64,000 nt of DNA. Origin: RPQJ01 sp963846885 (GTDB taxonomy: Bacteria > Pseudomonadota > Gammaproteobacteria > Steroidobacterales > Steroidobacteraceae). Under the pieces are notes generated by a model. The model did not search any database. It had not been told where the DNA came from and saw nothing but the letters and a program-made list of their open reading frames with translations. Location: contig CAWJXS010000016.1 in assembly GCA_963846885.1 (NCBI GenBank), positions 23,702-87,701 of the forward strand, read 5' to 3'. A program made the position numbers and the translations under genes. Below, in pieces: positions 23,802 to 35,018 of the stretch (the stretch's first letter is position 1; the number at the start of each line of letters is the position of its first letter).

Positions 23802-25121
23802 ATGCACCGCATTGCCGTGTTCACCCTGGCGCTCTGCGCCTCCCTGCCCGCCGCAGCCAAGCCCGATTACGCCGCGGCCATCGCGGCCGATTACCAGCGT
23901 TCGCTCGGCGCGCTCTGGGATCACTTTCACCGCAATCCGGAACTCTCGTACCGCGAGACGAAGACAGCCGCGCGGATGGCGCAGGAGTTGCGCGCAATCC
24001 CCGGCATGAAGGTCACGGAGGGCGTCGGCGGCACTGGCGTCGTCGCGGTGCTGCAGAACGGCGACGGGCCCACGGTGCTGGTGCGCGCCGACATGGACGG
24101 CCTGCCGCTCGAAGAGCGTTCGGGCGTGGCCAACCCCTCGAAGGTGCGGCAGGTCGGCATCGACGGCGTCGAAGCGCCGGTGATGCACGCCTGCGGCCAC
24201 GACGTGCACATCACCTCGCAGCTGGCGACGGCGCGGCAGCTTGCGGCGCTGCGCGAGCGCTGGCGCGGCACCGTGGTGTTCGTGGTGCAGCCGGCCGAGG
24301 AGCGCTTCGGCGGCGCCGCCGCGATGCTCGCCGACGGACTCTATTCCCGCTTCCCGAAACCTGACTACGCGCTGGCCTTGCACGTGACGTCCAGCCTGCC
24401 GACGGGAACCATCTCAGCGTCGGAGTCTGTGCAGTACTCGTCCGCCGACAACATCGACATCACCGTCTTCGGCGTCGGCACGCATGGCGCCGCGCCGCAG
24501 GCTGGACGCGATCCGGTCTACATCGCCTCGCAGATCGTGGTTGCGCTGCAGTCGCTGATCAGCCGCGAGAAAGGCCCGCTGGAGCCCGGCGTAATCACGG
24601 TGGGTGCGTTCCACGCCGGCTCGAAGCACAACATCATTTCCGAACGCGCCGACCTGCAGCTCACCGTGCGCGCCAACAGCCGTGCAACGCGCGACGCGCT
24701 GATCGCCGGGATCGAGCGGGTAGCGCGCAACACGGCGCTCGCGCACGGCGTCGCCGAGGACCGGCTGCCGCTGGTCAAGATCGTCGAAAGCACGCCGCCG
24801 ACGCTGAACGATCCGGCGCTCGCGCGCCGGCTGAACGGCGCGATCGCCGCGGCGCTGGGACCGGAGGTGGTGCAGCCGTTCGAGCAGACGTCGATGGGCG
24901 CTGAAGACTTCACTCACTTCGTGGAGCCTGCGCTCGGCGTGCCGGGGTATTACTTCGCCGTCGGCGGTACGCCACAGGCCGTGATCGACGCCGCTGCCGC
25001 GGGTGGCCCGCCGCTACCGCCGCACCACTCACCCCTGTTCCGCATCGATCCGGAGCCTGCCGTGCGCACCGGCGCCGAGGCGATGGTGACGGCGGTGCTG
25101 GAACTGCTGGCGCCACGTTGA
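23802..25121 (+). CDS. secreted M20D-family amidohydrolase/metallopeptidase
   Basis: A 439-residue hydrolase with a clear signal peptide (MHRIAVFTLALCASLPAAA), so periplasmic or extracellular. Metal-binding and catalytic motifs of the M20D (IAA-amino acid hydrolase/hippurate hydrolase) group are present: HACGHDVH, QPAEE, ALHVTSSLPTG, and a late MGAEDFTHF. The substrate is not predictable beyond N-acyl amino acids or small peptides. The frame opens earlier, but the ATG at 23802 begins the signal peptide. It is on the plus strand between ribE and ribBX, splitting what is usually one riboflavin operon. Confidence 0.9.
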   Translation: MHRIAVFTLALCASLPAAAKPDYAAAIAADYQRSLGALWDHFHRNPELSYRETKTAARMAQELRAIPGMKVTEGVGGTGVVAVLQNGDGPTVLVRADMDGLPLEERSGVANPSKVRQVGIDGVEAPVMHACGHDVHITSQLATARQLAALRERWRGTVVFVVQPAEERFGGAAAMLADGLYSRFPKPDYALALHVTSSLPTGTISASESVQYSSADNIDITVFGVGTHGAAPQAGRDPVYIASQIVVALQSLISREKGPLEPGVITVGAFHAGSKHNIISERADLQLTVRANSRATRDALIAGIERVARNTALAHGVAEDRLPLVKIVESTPPTLNDPALARRLNGAIAAALGPEVVQPFEQTSMGAEDFTHFVEPALGVPGYYFAVGGTPQAVIDAAAAGGPPLPPHHSPLFRIDPEPAVRTGAEAMVTAVLELLAPR

Positions 25122-25185
25122 GAGCGCGCTGAAGGGCGCACGCGGGCGCGCCGTGGCCGCCAGCGCGCGTGCAGGGCTGCCTCGA

Positions 25186-25794
25186 TCAGTGTTGTTCGGG
25201 ATGCATCATGCGCTCGACATACCGCGCGATGATGTCCACTTCGAGGTTCACGCGACTGCCGGGCTGCAGCCGCCCGAGCGTCGTCACGCCCAGCGTGTGG
25301 GGCACCAGGTTCACGTCGAAGCGATCGCCCTGCGCGCCGTTCACGGTCAGGCTGACGCCGTCGATGCAGATCGAGCCCTTGCGGGCCACATAGCGCGCCA
25401 GTCCAGCCGGCACCTGGAACTCCATGCGCACCGACCGCGCGTCGTCGTGACGCGCGACGAGTTGCCCCACGCCATCGACGTGACCGGTCACGTAATGACC
25501 GCCGAGCGCCTGCCCGGCGAGCAACGCCTTCTCCACGTTGACCGGCATGCCGACGGTGCAGTCGCCGAGCGTCGTGAGCGTCAGGGTCTCGCGCGAAACG
25601 TCGGCCCGGAAGCTCGAGGCGTCGAACTGCGTCGCGGTGAGGCACACGCCATTCACGGCGATGCTGCCGCCGAGCTCGACCCCGGCGAGGGAAACGTCGC
25701 CGGTATCGAACACGATCGTGGCGTCGCCTCCGCGCGGCTCGATGGCACGCACCGTTCCCATCCCCTGCACGATGCCAGTGAACATGTCCGTCAT
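25186..25794 (-). CDS. ribE: riboflavin synthase (alpha chain)
   Basis: Dismutates two lumazine molecules into riboflavin plus the pyrimidine substrate. Length is 202 residues with the typical internal duplication: two lumazine-binding halves, each with a G-x-S-I-x-(V/I)-(N/D)-GV(C/S)LT block (GGSIAVNGVCLT and KGSICIDGVSLT). HYVTGHVDG is also present. The conserved MFTGIVQ is preceded by an in-frame ATG at 25794 that overlaps the ribD stop (TAATG), so that start is kept. The E. coli equivalent is called ribC. Confidence 0.97.
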   Translation of the reverse strand: MTDMFTGIVQGMGTVRAIEPRGGDATIVFDTGDVSLAGVELGGSIAVNGVCLTATQFDASSFRADVSRETLTLTTLGDCTVGMPVNVEKALLAGQALGGHYVTGHVDGVGQLVARHDDARSVRMEFQVPAGLARYVARKGSICIDGVSLTVNGAQGDRFDVNLVPHTLGVTTLGRLQPGSRVNLEVDIIARYVERMMHPEQH

Positions 25795-26897
25795 TACTCC
25801 ACGGGACGCAGCGTGACCCGCAGGTCGGGGCCGACCATGCGCACGTCGCGGAAAGAAAACCGGGCCCTGTCAGCCAGCGCACGCAAGGGCTGCGGCAGCG
25901 CGAACGAGGGTTGGGCCGTCTCGCCGAGCAGCGTCGGCGCGACGTAGAGCACGATTTCATCGACGAGACCGGACGCCATGAAACTGCCGGCGAGCCGCGG
26001 ACCGGCTTCGACCAGGATTTCGTTGCAGTCGAGCTCGGCCAGTCGCTGCAATACCGTCTCGATGTCGACGCGCCCGGCTGGGTCCACCGCTGCAGGCTCG
26101 ACGCGCAGCGCAGGAGGCGTCGTGCCCGGCCAGGGTGAATTCGCGAAAACCAGCGTCGCCTTGCCGTCGCTCGCGAGTTTCGATGCCGCGGGGAGCTGCC
26201 CCCTGGCGTCCAGCACGACGCGCAGCGGTTCGCGCCCATGCAATGGCAGGCTGGCGTCACGCACCGTGAGCGCAGGATCGTCGGCCAAGGCGGTGCCGAT
26301 ACCGGTCAGGATCGCCGACGCGCGCGCGCGCAGGCGCTGCACGTCGGCACGCGCGGAGGCCGCAGTGATCCACTGGCTCGAGCCATCGGCAAGCGCCGTG
26401 CGACCGTCGACGCTTTGGCCGAGCTTCACGGTCACCCACGGACGACCGCGAGTCATGCGCGAGACGAATCCGCGATTGAGCTCGGCAGCCTCACGCGCGA
26501 GCACGCCGACGGCGGTCTCGATTCCCGCCTGCCGCAGCCGCTCCAAGCCTTGCCCTGCGACGCGCGGATTGGGGTCCTGCATGGCGGCGACCACTCGTCG
26601 CACGCCCGCAGCGATCAACGCATCCGCACAGGGCGGCGTGCGTCCGTGATGCGAGCAGGGCTCGAGCGTGACGTACGCGGAGCCACCCCGCGCGCGGCCT
26701 GCGGCCAGCTCGAGCGCGTGCACTTCTGCATGCGGCTCGCCCGCACGACGGTGCCAGCCCTCACCCACCGGCGCGCCGCCCGCATCGAGCAGCACGCAGC
26801 CGACGGCCGGATTCGGGGGCGTCGAGTACTGGCCGCGCGCCGCCAGTTGCAGCGCGTGAGCCATATGCACGTGATCCGCGGCGGTGACGTCACTCAT
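25794..26897 (-). CDS. ribD: bifunctional pyrimidine deaminase/reductase RibD
   Basis: Two-domain enzyme for the second and third steps of the pyrimidine branch. The deaminase domain (1-150) carries zinc ligands in HAEVHAL and PCSHHGRTPPC. The reductase domain (150-367) shows PWVTVKLGQSVDGRTAL and TGIGTALADDPALTVR, with LVEAGPRLAGSF late in the chain. Length is standard. It follows nrdR by 13 nt and is translationally coupled to ribE by a one-base overlap. Confidence 0.97.
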   Translation of the reverse strand: MSDVTAADHVHMAHALQLAARGQYSTPPNPAVGCVLLDAGGAPVGEGWHRRAGEPHAEVHALELAAGRARGGSAYVTLEPCSHHGRTPPCADALIAAGVRRVVAAMQDPNPRVAGQGLERLRQAGIETAVGVLAREAAELNRGFVSRMTRGRPWVTVKLGQSVDGRTALADGSSQWITAASARADVQRLRARASAILTGIGTALADDPALTVRDASLPLHGREPLRVVLDARGQLPAASKLASDGKATLVFANSPWPGTTPPALRVEPAAVDPAGRVDIETVLQRLAELDCNEILVEAGPRLAGSFMASGLVDEIVLYVAPTLLGETAQPSFALPQPLRALADRARFSFRDVRMVGPDLRVTLRPVE

Positions 26898-26910
26898 GCG
26901 GTGCGCGTGC

Positions 26911-27489
26911 TCACTTCTTGGCGGGCGACAGTGGTGGCACGGCAGCGGGTAACGTCAATTTTTCGGAATTGGGCAGCTTCACTTTTTCTTCGAGACCGGA
27001 CCACAGGCCCAGCTGCAACTCCTCGGCCGAGCGGGGCCGCCGGTGCTGCAGCTTGTCGATTTCCTCCCGGAATGCGTCGACGTCCTGGAAGCTGCGATAA
27101 ACGGACGCGAAACGCACGTACGCCACTTCGTCCAGCTGGTGCAACTCGTCCATCACGAGTTCGCCGATCAGCCGCGCCGGCACTTCGCGTTCGCCCAGGG
27201 TGCGCAGCTTGTGGCACACGTGATTGACGGCGGCATCGACCGCTTCGATCGCAACGGGCCGCTTCTCGAGCGCCTTGACCATCCCCGAGCGCAGCTTGGC
27301 CTCGTCGAAGGGTTCGCGCGTGGCGTCGCTCTTCACGACGCGGGGCATGACGAGTTCGGCGGATTCGAAGGTGGTGAAGCGCTCGCCGCAGCGCAGGCAT
27401 TCGCGGCGACGGCGCACCTGCTGACCCTCGCCGGACAGGCGCGAGTCGATCACCTTCGTTTCCTCGAACGCGCAGAACGGACAGTACAC
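26911..27489 (-). CDS. nrdR: transcriptional repressor NrdR with C-terminal extension
   Basis: ATP/dATP-sensing repressor of ribonucleotide reductase genes. The zinc ribbon uses Cys3, Cys6, Cys31 and Cys34 (MYCPFC and CLRC). An ATP-cone follows (PRVVKSDATREPFDEAKLRSG), ending about residue 150 at FREEIDKL. The protein is 192 residues, about 40 longer than typical; the extra tail is Pro/Ser/Lys-rich and ends PPLSPAKK. It sits between glyA and ribD, the usual place. No NrdR box was searched successfully in this window. Confidence 0.95.
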   Translation of the reverse strand: MYCPFCAFEETKVIDSRLSGEGQQVRRRRECLRCGERFTTFESAELVMPRVVKSDATREPFDEAKLRSGMVKALEKRPVAIEAVDAAVNHVCHKLRTLGEREVPARLIGELVMDELHQLDEVAYVRFASVYRSFQDVDAFREEIDKLQHRRPRSAEELQLGLWSGLEEKVKLPNSEKLTLPAAVPPLSPAKK

Positions 27490-27527
27490 CGGCCAGTCTC
27501 CTGCCCTGCTGTCCGGTCAGGCCCGCT

Positions 27528-28784
27528 CTAGCGGCCGTACACCGGGAAGCGGCGGCAGATCGCTTCGACCGATGCGCGCGTCTTCGCGATCACGGCTTCG
27601 TCGTTCGGGTGCGTGAGCACGTCAGCGATCCAATGCGCGAGCTGCGCGACCTCGGCTTCCTTGAAACCGCGCGTCGTGACTGCCGGCGTGCCGATGCGGA
27701 TGCCGCTGGTGACCATCGGCGGACGCGGATCGTTGGGCACGGAGTTCTTGTTGACCGTGATGTGGGCGCGGGTCAGTGCAGCGTCGGCTTCCTTGCCGTT
27801 GATCTCCTTGTCGGACAAGTCGACCAGGAACAGGTGGTTGTCGGTGCCGCCGGAAACGATCCTGATGCCGCGCTGCTCGAAGACCTTGCACATCTCGCGC
27901 GCGTTGGCGACGACCTGCTTCTGGTAGTCCACGAACTCCGGCTGCATCGCCTCGAGGAACGCAACGGCCTTGGCCGCGATGACGTGCATCAGCGGACCGC
28001 CCTGCGTGCCCGGGAAGATCATCGAGTTGAGCTTCTTGGTGATCTCGTCGTTGGCGCGCGCGAGGATCAGGCCGCCGCGCGGGCCGCGCAGCGTCTTGTG
28101 CGTCGTGGTCGTGACGACGTCGGCGTAAGGCACCGGGTTGGGGTACACGCCCGCCGCGACGAGGCCGGCGACGTGCGCCATGTCGCAGAGGAAATATGCG
28201 CCCACGGCATCTGCAATCGCGCGGAAACGCGGAAAATCGAGGATGCGCGAATACGCGGAGAAGCCGGCGATGATCATCTTCGGCTTGTGCTCGTGCGCGA
28301 GCCGCTCGACCTGCGCGTAGTCGATCGCGCCGGTGGCCGGGTCGAGCCCGTACTGCACGGCGTTGAAGATCTTGCCGGAGAAATTGACCTTGGCGCCGTG
28401 CGTGAGGTGACCGCCATGGTCGAGGCTCATGCCGAGCAGCGTGTCGCCCGGCTTCATCAGCGCGAGGAACGCGGCGGCGTTGGCCTGCGAACCGGAGTGC
28501 GGCTGGACGTTGGCGAAGTCGGCGCCGAAGAGCTTCTTCGCACGATCGATCGCGAGCTGCTCGGCGACATCGACGTATTCGCACCCGCCGTAGTAGCGCT
28601 TGCCCGGATACCCTTCAGCGTACTTGTTGGTGAGCACGGAGCCCTGCGCTTCGAGCACGCGCGGAGTTGCGTAGTTCTCGGAAGCGATCAGCTCGATGTG
28701 ATCTTCCTGGCGGACGCGTTCGTGCTCGATCGAAGCCGCGAGTTCAGGATCGAATTCGGCGATGGTCATGCTGGCGGGAAACAT
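27528..28784 (-). CDS. glyA: serine hydroxymethyltransferase
   Basis: PLP enzyme that interconverts serine and glycine and supplies one-carbon units on tetrahydrofolate. Length is 418 residues. Motifs include ELIASENYATPRVLEAQGS, NKYAEGYPGKRYYGG, HVAGLVAAG and the PLP-lysine site TTTTHKTLRGPRGG. The ATG at 28784 has a GGAG five to eight bases before it and is preferred over the ATG five codons later, which lacks one. First gene of the glyA-nrdR-ribD-ribE run. Confidence 0.98.
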   Translation of the reverse strand: MFPASMTIAEFDPELAASIEHERVRQEDHIELIASENYATPRVLEAQGSVLTNKYAEGYPGKRYYGGCEYVDVAEQLAIDRAKKLFGADFANVQPHSGSQANAAAFLALMKPGDTLLGMSLDHGGHLTHGAKVNFSGKIFNAVQYGLDPATGAIDYAQVERLAHEHKPKMIIAGFSAYSRILDFPRFRAIADAVGAYFLCDMAHVAGLVAAGVYPNPVPYADVVTTTTHKTLRGPRGGLILARANDEITKKLNSMIFPGTQGGPLMHVIAAKAVAFLEAMQPEFVDYQKQVVANAREMCKVFEQRGIRIVSGGTDNHLFLVDLSDKEINGKEADAALTRAHITVNKNSVPNDPRPPMVTSGIRIGTPAVTTRGFKEAEVAQLAHWIADVLTHPNDEAVIAKTRASVEAICRRFPVYGR

Positions 28785-28910
28785 GTGCTCTCCACGGTCG
28801 GGGACCCGGAATTGTAGCTGATCGTGGAAACTACCGAGCGCGTCGTGCCATGCGCGGGGCTAGCGTAAGCGAGTGCCCCGGCGGCGGGACGAACTCCAGG
28901 TGCCACACCC

Positions 28911-30017
28911 ATGAAATGGCTACCCAGCATTGCGACTTTGCGCTTACTCGTGGGCGTGCTGCCCCTGTTGACCGTACCGGCCCTGCCGACGCTGGCGGCG
29001 GCGGGATCCGCTCCAGACCTTGAGGCTGGCCGTCGCACCTTCGATACCGTCTGCGCAGCTTGCCACGGCCCGACCGGACGTGCCGACCCCGAGAATCCCA
29101 CTGTCAAGGCTCTCGATGCGCTGCCCGCCGACCTGTCCGACCCACTGTTCAACAGCCGCGAGCCGGCCGAAGACTGGGACATCGTCGTCACGCACGGAGG
29201 CCAGGCGCTGGGTTTGTCGGCCACCATGCCCGCGCAGGGGGCCGCGCTCGACGAACAGCAGATTCGCGACGTGGTGGCCTACGCCAAGACATTGGCGCCG
29301 GGGAGCGAGGCCTATCCGCCCGGTGAACTCAACTTCTTCCTGCCGATTCGCACCAAGAAAGCGTTCCCCGAGGACGAGATCGTCTGGAAGTCGCGGCTGA
29401 CCGAGCGCGACGGCCCGGACGTATGGCGAAATGTGCTGGAGATCGAGAAGCGCTTCGGCAAGCGCTCGATGGGCGTCGTCGAAATCATTCACGAGGACGA
29501 TGGCACGGACAGTGAGATCACCAAGGTCGAGGTCGGCGCCAAGACGGTGCTGCACTGGGACCTCCCACGGCGCTCGATCCTGTCCGGCGCAGTGGTGCTC
29601 GCCTTCCCGACCGACGGCGACGAATCCGACGAGATCATCCCTTACCTCGCCTACGGACGGCTTTTCGACGAGCGCTGGATGTTCCAGTCGAGCGCCCGGC
29701 TGATCCTGCCGGTGGACGACGTCGATACGGGGGAAGCCGAGTTAGCCGGGGTCGTGCACTACCGTTGGACGCGTTGGCCGCGGCGGGTTTTTCCAGCCCT
29801 GGAAGCAACCGCGACCGTGCCGTTTGAAGACACGGGCGACGACTCGGTGCAGTGGACGATCATCCCGCAGTTGCGGTTCGGGCTCACTCGCGGCGCGCAC
29901 GTAGCGTTGAGCGTGGGCGCGGAGATCCCGCTCAGCGACCAGGACTACGACACGCGCTGGCACATGAGCGTGCTCTGGGACTTTGCGGACGGCAGCTTCT
30001 TCAAGGGCTGGCGTTAA
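28911..30017 (+). CDS. exported cytochrome c domain joined to a beta-barrel-like domain
   Basis: A 368-residue protein with a signal peptide (1-30). A class I cytochrome c domain follows (about 35-140): heme-binding CAACH at 48-52 and a likely Met ligand in SATMPAQG. The remaining 220 residues form alternating amphipathic strands with aromatic girdles (LPRRSILSGAVVLAFP, WMFQSSARLILPV, VHYRWTRWP, IPQLRFGLTRGAHVALSVG). This resembles an outer-membrane barrel or a transporter-like meta-pathway protein, and the chain ends near an aromatic/basic terminus (FFKGWR). The function is unknown; a surface or outer-membrane electron carrier is speculation. Convergent with, and overlapping by 4 nt, the deacetylase gene. 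Confidence 0.75.
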   Translation: MKWLPSIATLRLLVGVLPLLTVPALPTLAAAGSAPDLEAGRRTFDTVCAACHGPTGRADPENPTVKALDALPADLSDPLFNSREPAEDWDIVVTHGGQALGLSATMPAQGAALDEQQIRDVVAYAKTLAPGSEAYPPGELNFFLPIRTKKAFPEDEIVWKSRLTERDGPDVWRNVLEIEKRFGKRSMGVVEIIHEDDGTDSEITKVEVGAKTVLHWDLPRRSILSGAVVLAFPTDGDESDEIIPYLAYGRLFDERWMFQSSARLILPVDDVDTGEAELAGVVHYRWTRWPRRVFPALEATATVPFEDTGDDSVQWTIIPQLRFGLTRGAHVALSVGAEIPLSDQDYDTRWHMSVLWDFADGSFFKGWR

Positions 30018-30979
30018 GTCGCGACCAGGGCCTCGACCACACGCGTCCAGGCGCGGGCGAGGTTCTGGCGGTTGTAACCCCCGCCGCCCATCGCGAGCAC
30101 CCGGCCGTGCCCCAGCTCGTCAGCGATGCGGCAGACCGACGCCGCCGCATGCGCGTGCGCTGCTTCGCTGAAGGCGAGGTGCGTGATCGGATCGCCCTCG
30201 AGGCTGTCGGCGCCACACTGCAGCAGGATGAACTCAGGCTGGGTCTGTCGCAGGTACGCTTCGATCTTGACCCATTCACGATGAAAGTCTTCGTCGCCCG
30301 CACCCGGGGGCAACGGCAGGTTCAGCTTGGTGCCCTCGGCGCTGCCCTTGCCCGTCTCACTGGCCGCACCCGTTCCCGGATACAGGGTACGCCCGTCCTG
30401 GTGGATGTCCGCGAAGAGCGCATCTGCGTCGGACTCGAACGAGTAGAACACGCCGTCCCCGTGATGCGCGTCGATGTCGACGTAGGCGATCCGTTGCAGC
30501 CCGTGCCGCTTGCGCAGCAGTTCGATCGCGATGCCGCAGTCGTTGAAGACGCAGAAGCCCGCCGCATGAGCACGCGCGGCATGGTGCAGCCCCGCAATCG
30601 GAATGAATGCGCGCCGCGCCCGGCCGCCCATGATCTCCTCGACCGCGAGCACCGTGGCGCCCACCACCATGCTCGAAGACTCGTAGATGCCTTTGGTGGC
30701 CGGCGTATCGCCCGCATCGAGGTAGCCCCTGCCCTCGGCGGATTTGCGGATCACGAACTCGACGTAGTCGGGATGATGGAAGCTCTCCAGCTCGTCACGC
30801 TCGGCGATGCGCGGATCCAGCAACCGCAGCGACGGATAGGCACGGCTGCGGCGCATTTCGCGCAGGAATGCTTCGTGCCGGTCGAGGCCGAACGGGTGGC
30901 CGTCGCCGAAGCCGTAGCGGCTCAGCGCGTCGCCGGACACCAGCAGGACTGGGGTCGGATACGGGTCGGACTGCGACAA
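30014..30979 (-). CDS. histone deacetylase/AcuC/AphA family hydrolase
   Basis: A 321-residue zinc-dependent deacetylase of the arginase/HDAC fold. Catalytic elements are visible: GLHHAARAHAAGFCVFND with the catalytic histidines/cysteine region, DIDAHHGDGV with metal ligands, and GGGGYN near the C-terminus. Bacterial members act on acetylated proteins such as acetyl-CoA synthetase (AcuC) or on acetylpolyamines; no acs gene is nearby, so the substrate is open. The stop codons of this gene and the cytochrome gene overlap in a TTAA tetranucleotide. Confidence 0.9.
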   Translation of the reverse strand: MSQSDPYPTPVLLVSGDALSRYGFGDGHPFGLDRHEAFLREMRRSRAYPSLRLLDPRIAERDELESFHHPDYVEFVIRKSAEGRGYLDAGDTPATKGIYESSSMVVGATVLAVEEIMGGRARRAFIPIAGLHHAARAHAAGFCVFNDCGIAIELLRKRHGLQRIAYVDIDAHHGDGVFYSFESDADALFADIHQDGRTLYPGTGAASETGKGSAEGTKLNLPLPPGAGDEDFHREWVKIEAYLRQTQPEFILLQCGADSLEGDPITHLAFSEAAHAHAAASVCRIADELGHGRVLAMGGGGYNRQNLARAWTRVVEALVAT

Positions 30980-31112
30980 CTGGCGCGGGCCCTTGCAGGA
31001 GTGTGGGGCAGCCTAGCAGCCCGCTCCCGGTGGCGGTAGCGTCCAGTGGCCTCGATGACCGATAATTCCCGACCTTTTTCGTATTGCCGGACCCCGAGCG
31101 CAATCCCCACCC

Positions 31113-32772
<1,660 letters not shown>

Positions 32773-32780
<8 letters not shown>

Positions 32781-34305
32781 ATCCCGGCTCGCCATCGACG
32801 GCAATTCACTCACGCTCGAGCAGCTGCGGCTGTTCGAGCGCGACCGGCCCACGGTCGAGCTGACCGCAGCGGCGCGCGGGAGGATGCAACTGTCGGAGGC
32901 CACGGTCACCGCGACGGTCGCATCCGGGCGCACCGCGTATGGCATCAACACCGGGTTCGGCGCGTTCGCCAATCGCGTCATTCCGGCACAGAAGACCAAG
33001 AAGCTGCAGCTCAACCTGGTGCGCAGTCATGCGTGCGGCGTGGGCGAACCCCTGGCCCCGGCCCTGGTGCGGCGCATGCTTTTGCTCAAGGCCAACAACC
33101 TCGCGGCGGGTTTTTCCGGTGTGCGACCGCTGGTCGTGGAGACGCTGCTCGCCCTGCTGAACGCAGATGTCCTCCCCGTGATCCCGGCGCAAGGCTCGGT
33201 CGGGGCCTCGGGCGACCTGGCGCCGCTCGCGCACCTGGCCCTGGCGTTGATCGGCGAAGGCGAGGCAACGTCGCCGGACGCCGCGGGCTCAAGGCACGAA
33301 GTGGCCAACGCAGATGTGCTGCGAGCCGCCGGCGTTGAACCACTCGAACTGCAGGCCAAGGAAGGACTGGCGTTGCTCAACGGCACGCAACTGAGCCTGG
33401 CGCTCGCGCTCGACGGGCTCTTCCGCGCCGAAACGCTGCTCGATGCTTCAGTCGTGTGCTGCGCGATGACCGTTGAAGGCCTGGCCGGCAGCCACTCGCC
33501 GTTCGACGACCGCATCCAGCAGGCCAGCCGCCTGCCGGGGCAGATCGATGCGGCGCGCCGGATCCGCGCGCTGCTGTCATCGGACAGCGAGATCCGCCGC
33601 AGCCACGAGAATTGCGAACGCGTGCAGGATCCGTATGCCGTGCGCTGCATGCCGCAGGTGTTCGGCGCGGTCGAGCACACGCTGCGGCACGCGCGCGACG
33701 TGCTCGGCGCCGCGATCAACGGCGTCTCCGACAACCCGCTGATCTTCGGTGAGGACGTGCTGTCGGGCGGCAATTTCCACGCCGAACCGATCGGCTTCAT
33801 CAGCGACTTTCTGGCGATTGCCGTGGCTGAACTTGCCAGCACGTCAGAGCGGCGCATCGACCTGCTCGACCGCCGCGTCAATCCCAACCTGAACATGTTC
33901 CTGACGACAGAGCCCGGTCTCGAGTCGGGCTTCATGATCGCGCACGTGACCGCCGCGGCCCTGGTGTCCGAGAACAAGACCTACGCTCACCCCGCCTCCG
34001 TCGACAGCCTGCCGACCTCGGCGGGCCAGGAAGATCACGTGAGCATGGCGCCATGGGCCGGACGCAAGCTCGCGAAGATCTGTGACAACACGGCACGCGT
34101 GCTGGGCGTGGAGCTGCTCGCGGCCGCGCATGCGCTCGATTCGCTGCAGCCGCTCACCACCACGGCAGAGCTGCAGCGAGTGCACGCGGCCGTGCGTGAG
34201 CGCGTGGCGTACCAGCCCGACGACCATCGCCTCGACCGCGACATCGGCCGCCTGGCGCAGCTGGTCGAGTCGGACCAGCTCTCTGCCCTGATTCCGGCCA
34301 GCTGA
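32773..34305 (+). CDS. hutH: histidine ammonia-lyase (MIO-type aromatic amino acid lyase)
   Basis: Deaminates histidine to urocanate, the first step of the hut pathway. Length is 510 residues. The MIO prosthetic group forms from Ala145-Ser146-Gly147 (SVGASGDLAPLAH). The substrate-selecting pair in VRSHACG is Ser-His, as in HAL rather than PAL or TAL. GINTGFGAF carries the active-site tyrosine region (AYGINTG). The start overlaps the ettA stop by 8 nt. No hutU, hutI, hutG or hutC is present here, so it is either a detached hut gene or serves another route. Confidence 0.92.
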
Positions 34306-34320
34306 GCAGAGCGGCCACGC

Positions 34321-35013
34321 ATGCTGGGCGTCATCGCGGTCTGCGTCGCCTTCGGCCTGCTGGCACTGCTGGTTTCCTTGAGCCGCTGGCTGGCGCACCG
34401 TCCCTGGGCGGCCGCGGGCAACCTCGCGGTGGGACTCGGGCTGCTGGCGATCGCGCATTGGCTCTGGCCACCGGTGCTGCACCTGCAGACCTATGAACCG
34501 ATGCGCTCGAGGCCGGCCGTAATCGCGCAGGTCCACAGTGAACGCACCGGGCCAAGCGCATATCGCGTGACGCTCACGCGTCTGCCAGCCGGACACATGC
34601 AGGTGCTCGAAATGGCGGGCGACGAGTGGCGCCTGGATGCGCGGACGCTGGTATGGATCGGCCGCGCCGCGGCCCTGGGGCTGCCGGACAGCTTCCGGCT
34701 CGACCGGCTGAGCGGCCGCTACCTGCAGACGACGGCATCCACGCCGCCAGCGAGCTACGCCCTGAGCGACGAGGACGAGCCCGGCGAGGACATCTGGGCG
34801 CAGGCGCGGACGGCATCGCAGTGGCAGTCCAGCATCGATGCACGCCATGCCTATGGCCCCTGGCGGGCACTCGCCGACGGCGCCCGCTATGACGTGGCGC
34901 TGGTGCGGAAGCCGGGGCTGACGGAGGCCGTGCTCGAGGCGAGGCCGGCGAACGAAGCGGCAGCGAAGGCGATGCGCTACACTGAAAGCGTCAGCGTTCA
35001 AACCAAGGATTGA
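34321..35013 (+). CDS. conserved membrane protein of unknown function
   Basis: 230 residues. Two N-terminal TM segments (about 2-22 and 31-52) are followed by a roughly 175-residue domain, probably periplasmic, with several aromatic/charged strands (YRVTLTRLPAGHMQVLEM, WRLDARTLVWIG). I recognise the general look of a gammaproteobacterial uncharacterised family but cannot name a function. It starts 15 nt after hutH and precedes the next gene by 5 nt, so the four genes from ettA to 35735 may be one transcript. Confidence 0.75.
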   Translation: MLGVIAVCVAFGLLALLVSLSRWLAHRPWAAAGNLAVGLGLLAIAHWLWPPVLHLQTYEPMRSRPAVIAQVHSERTGPSAYRVTLTRLPAGHMQVLEMAGDEWRLDARTLVWIGRAAALGLPDSFRLDRLSGRYLQTTASTPPASYALSDEDEPGEDIWAQARTASQWQSSIDARHAYGPWRALADGARYDVALVRKPGLTEAVLEARPANEAAAKAMRYTESVSVQTKD

Positions 35014-35018
35014 CCGCT

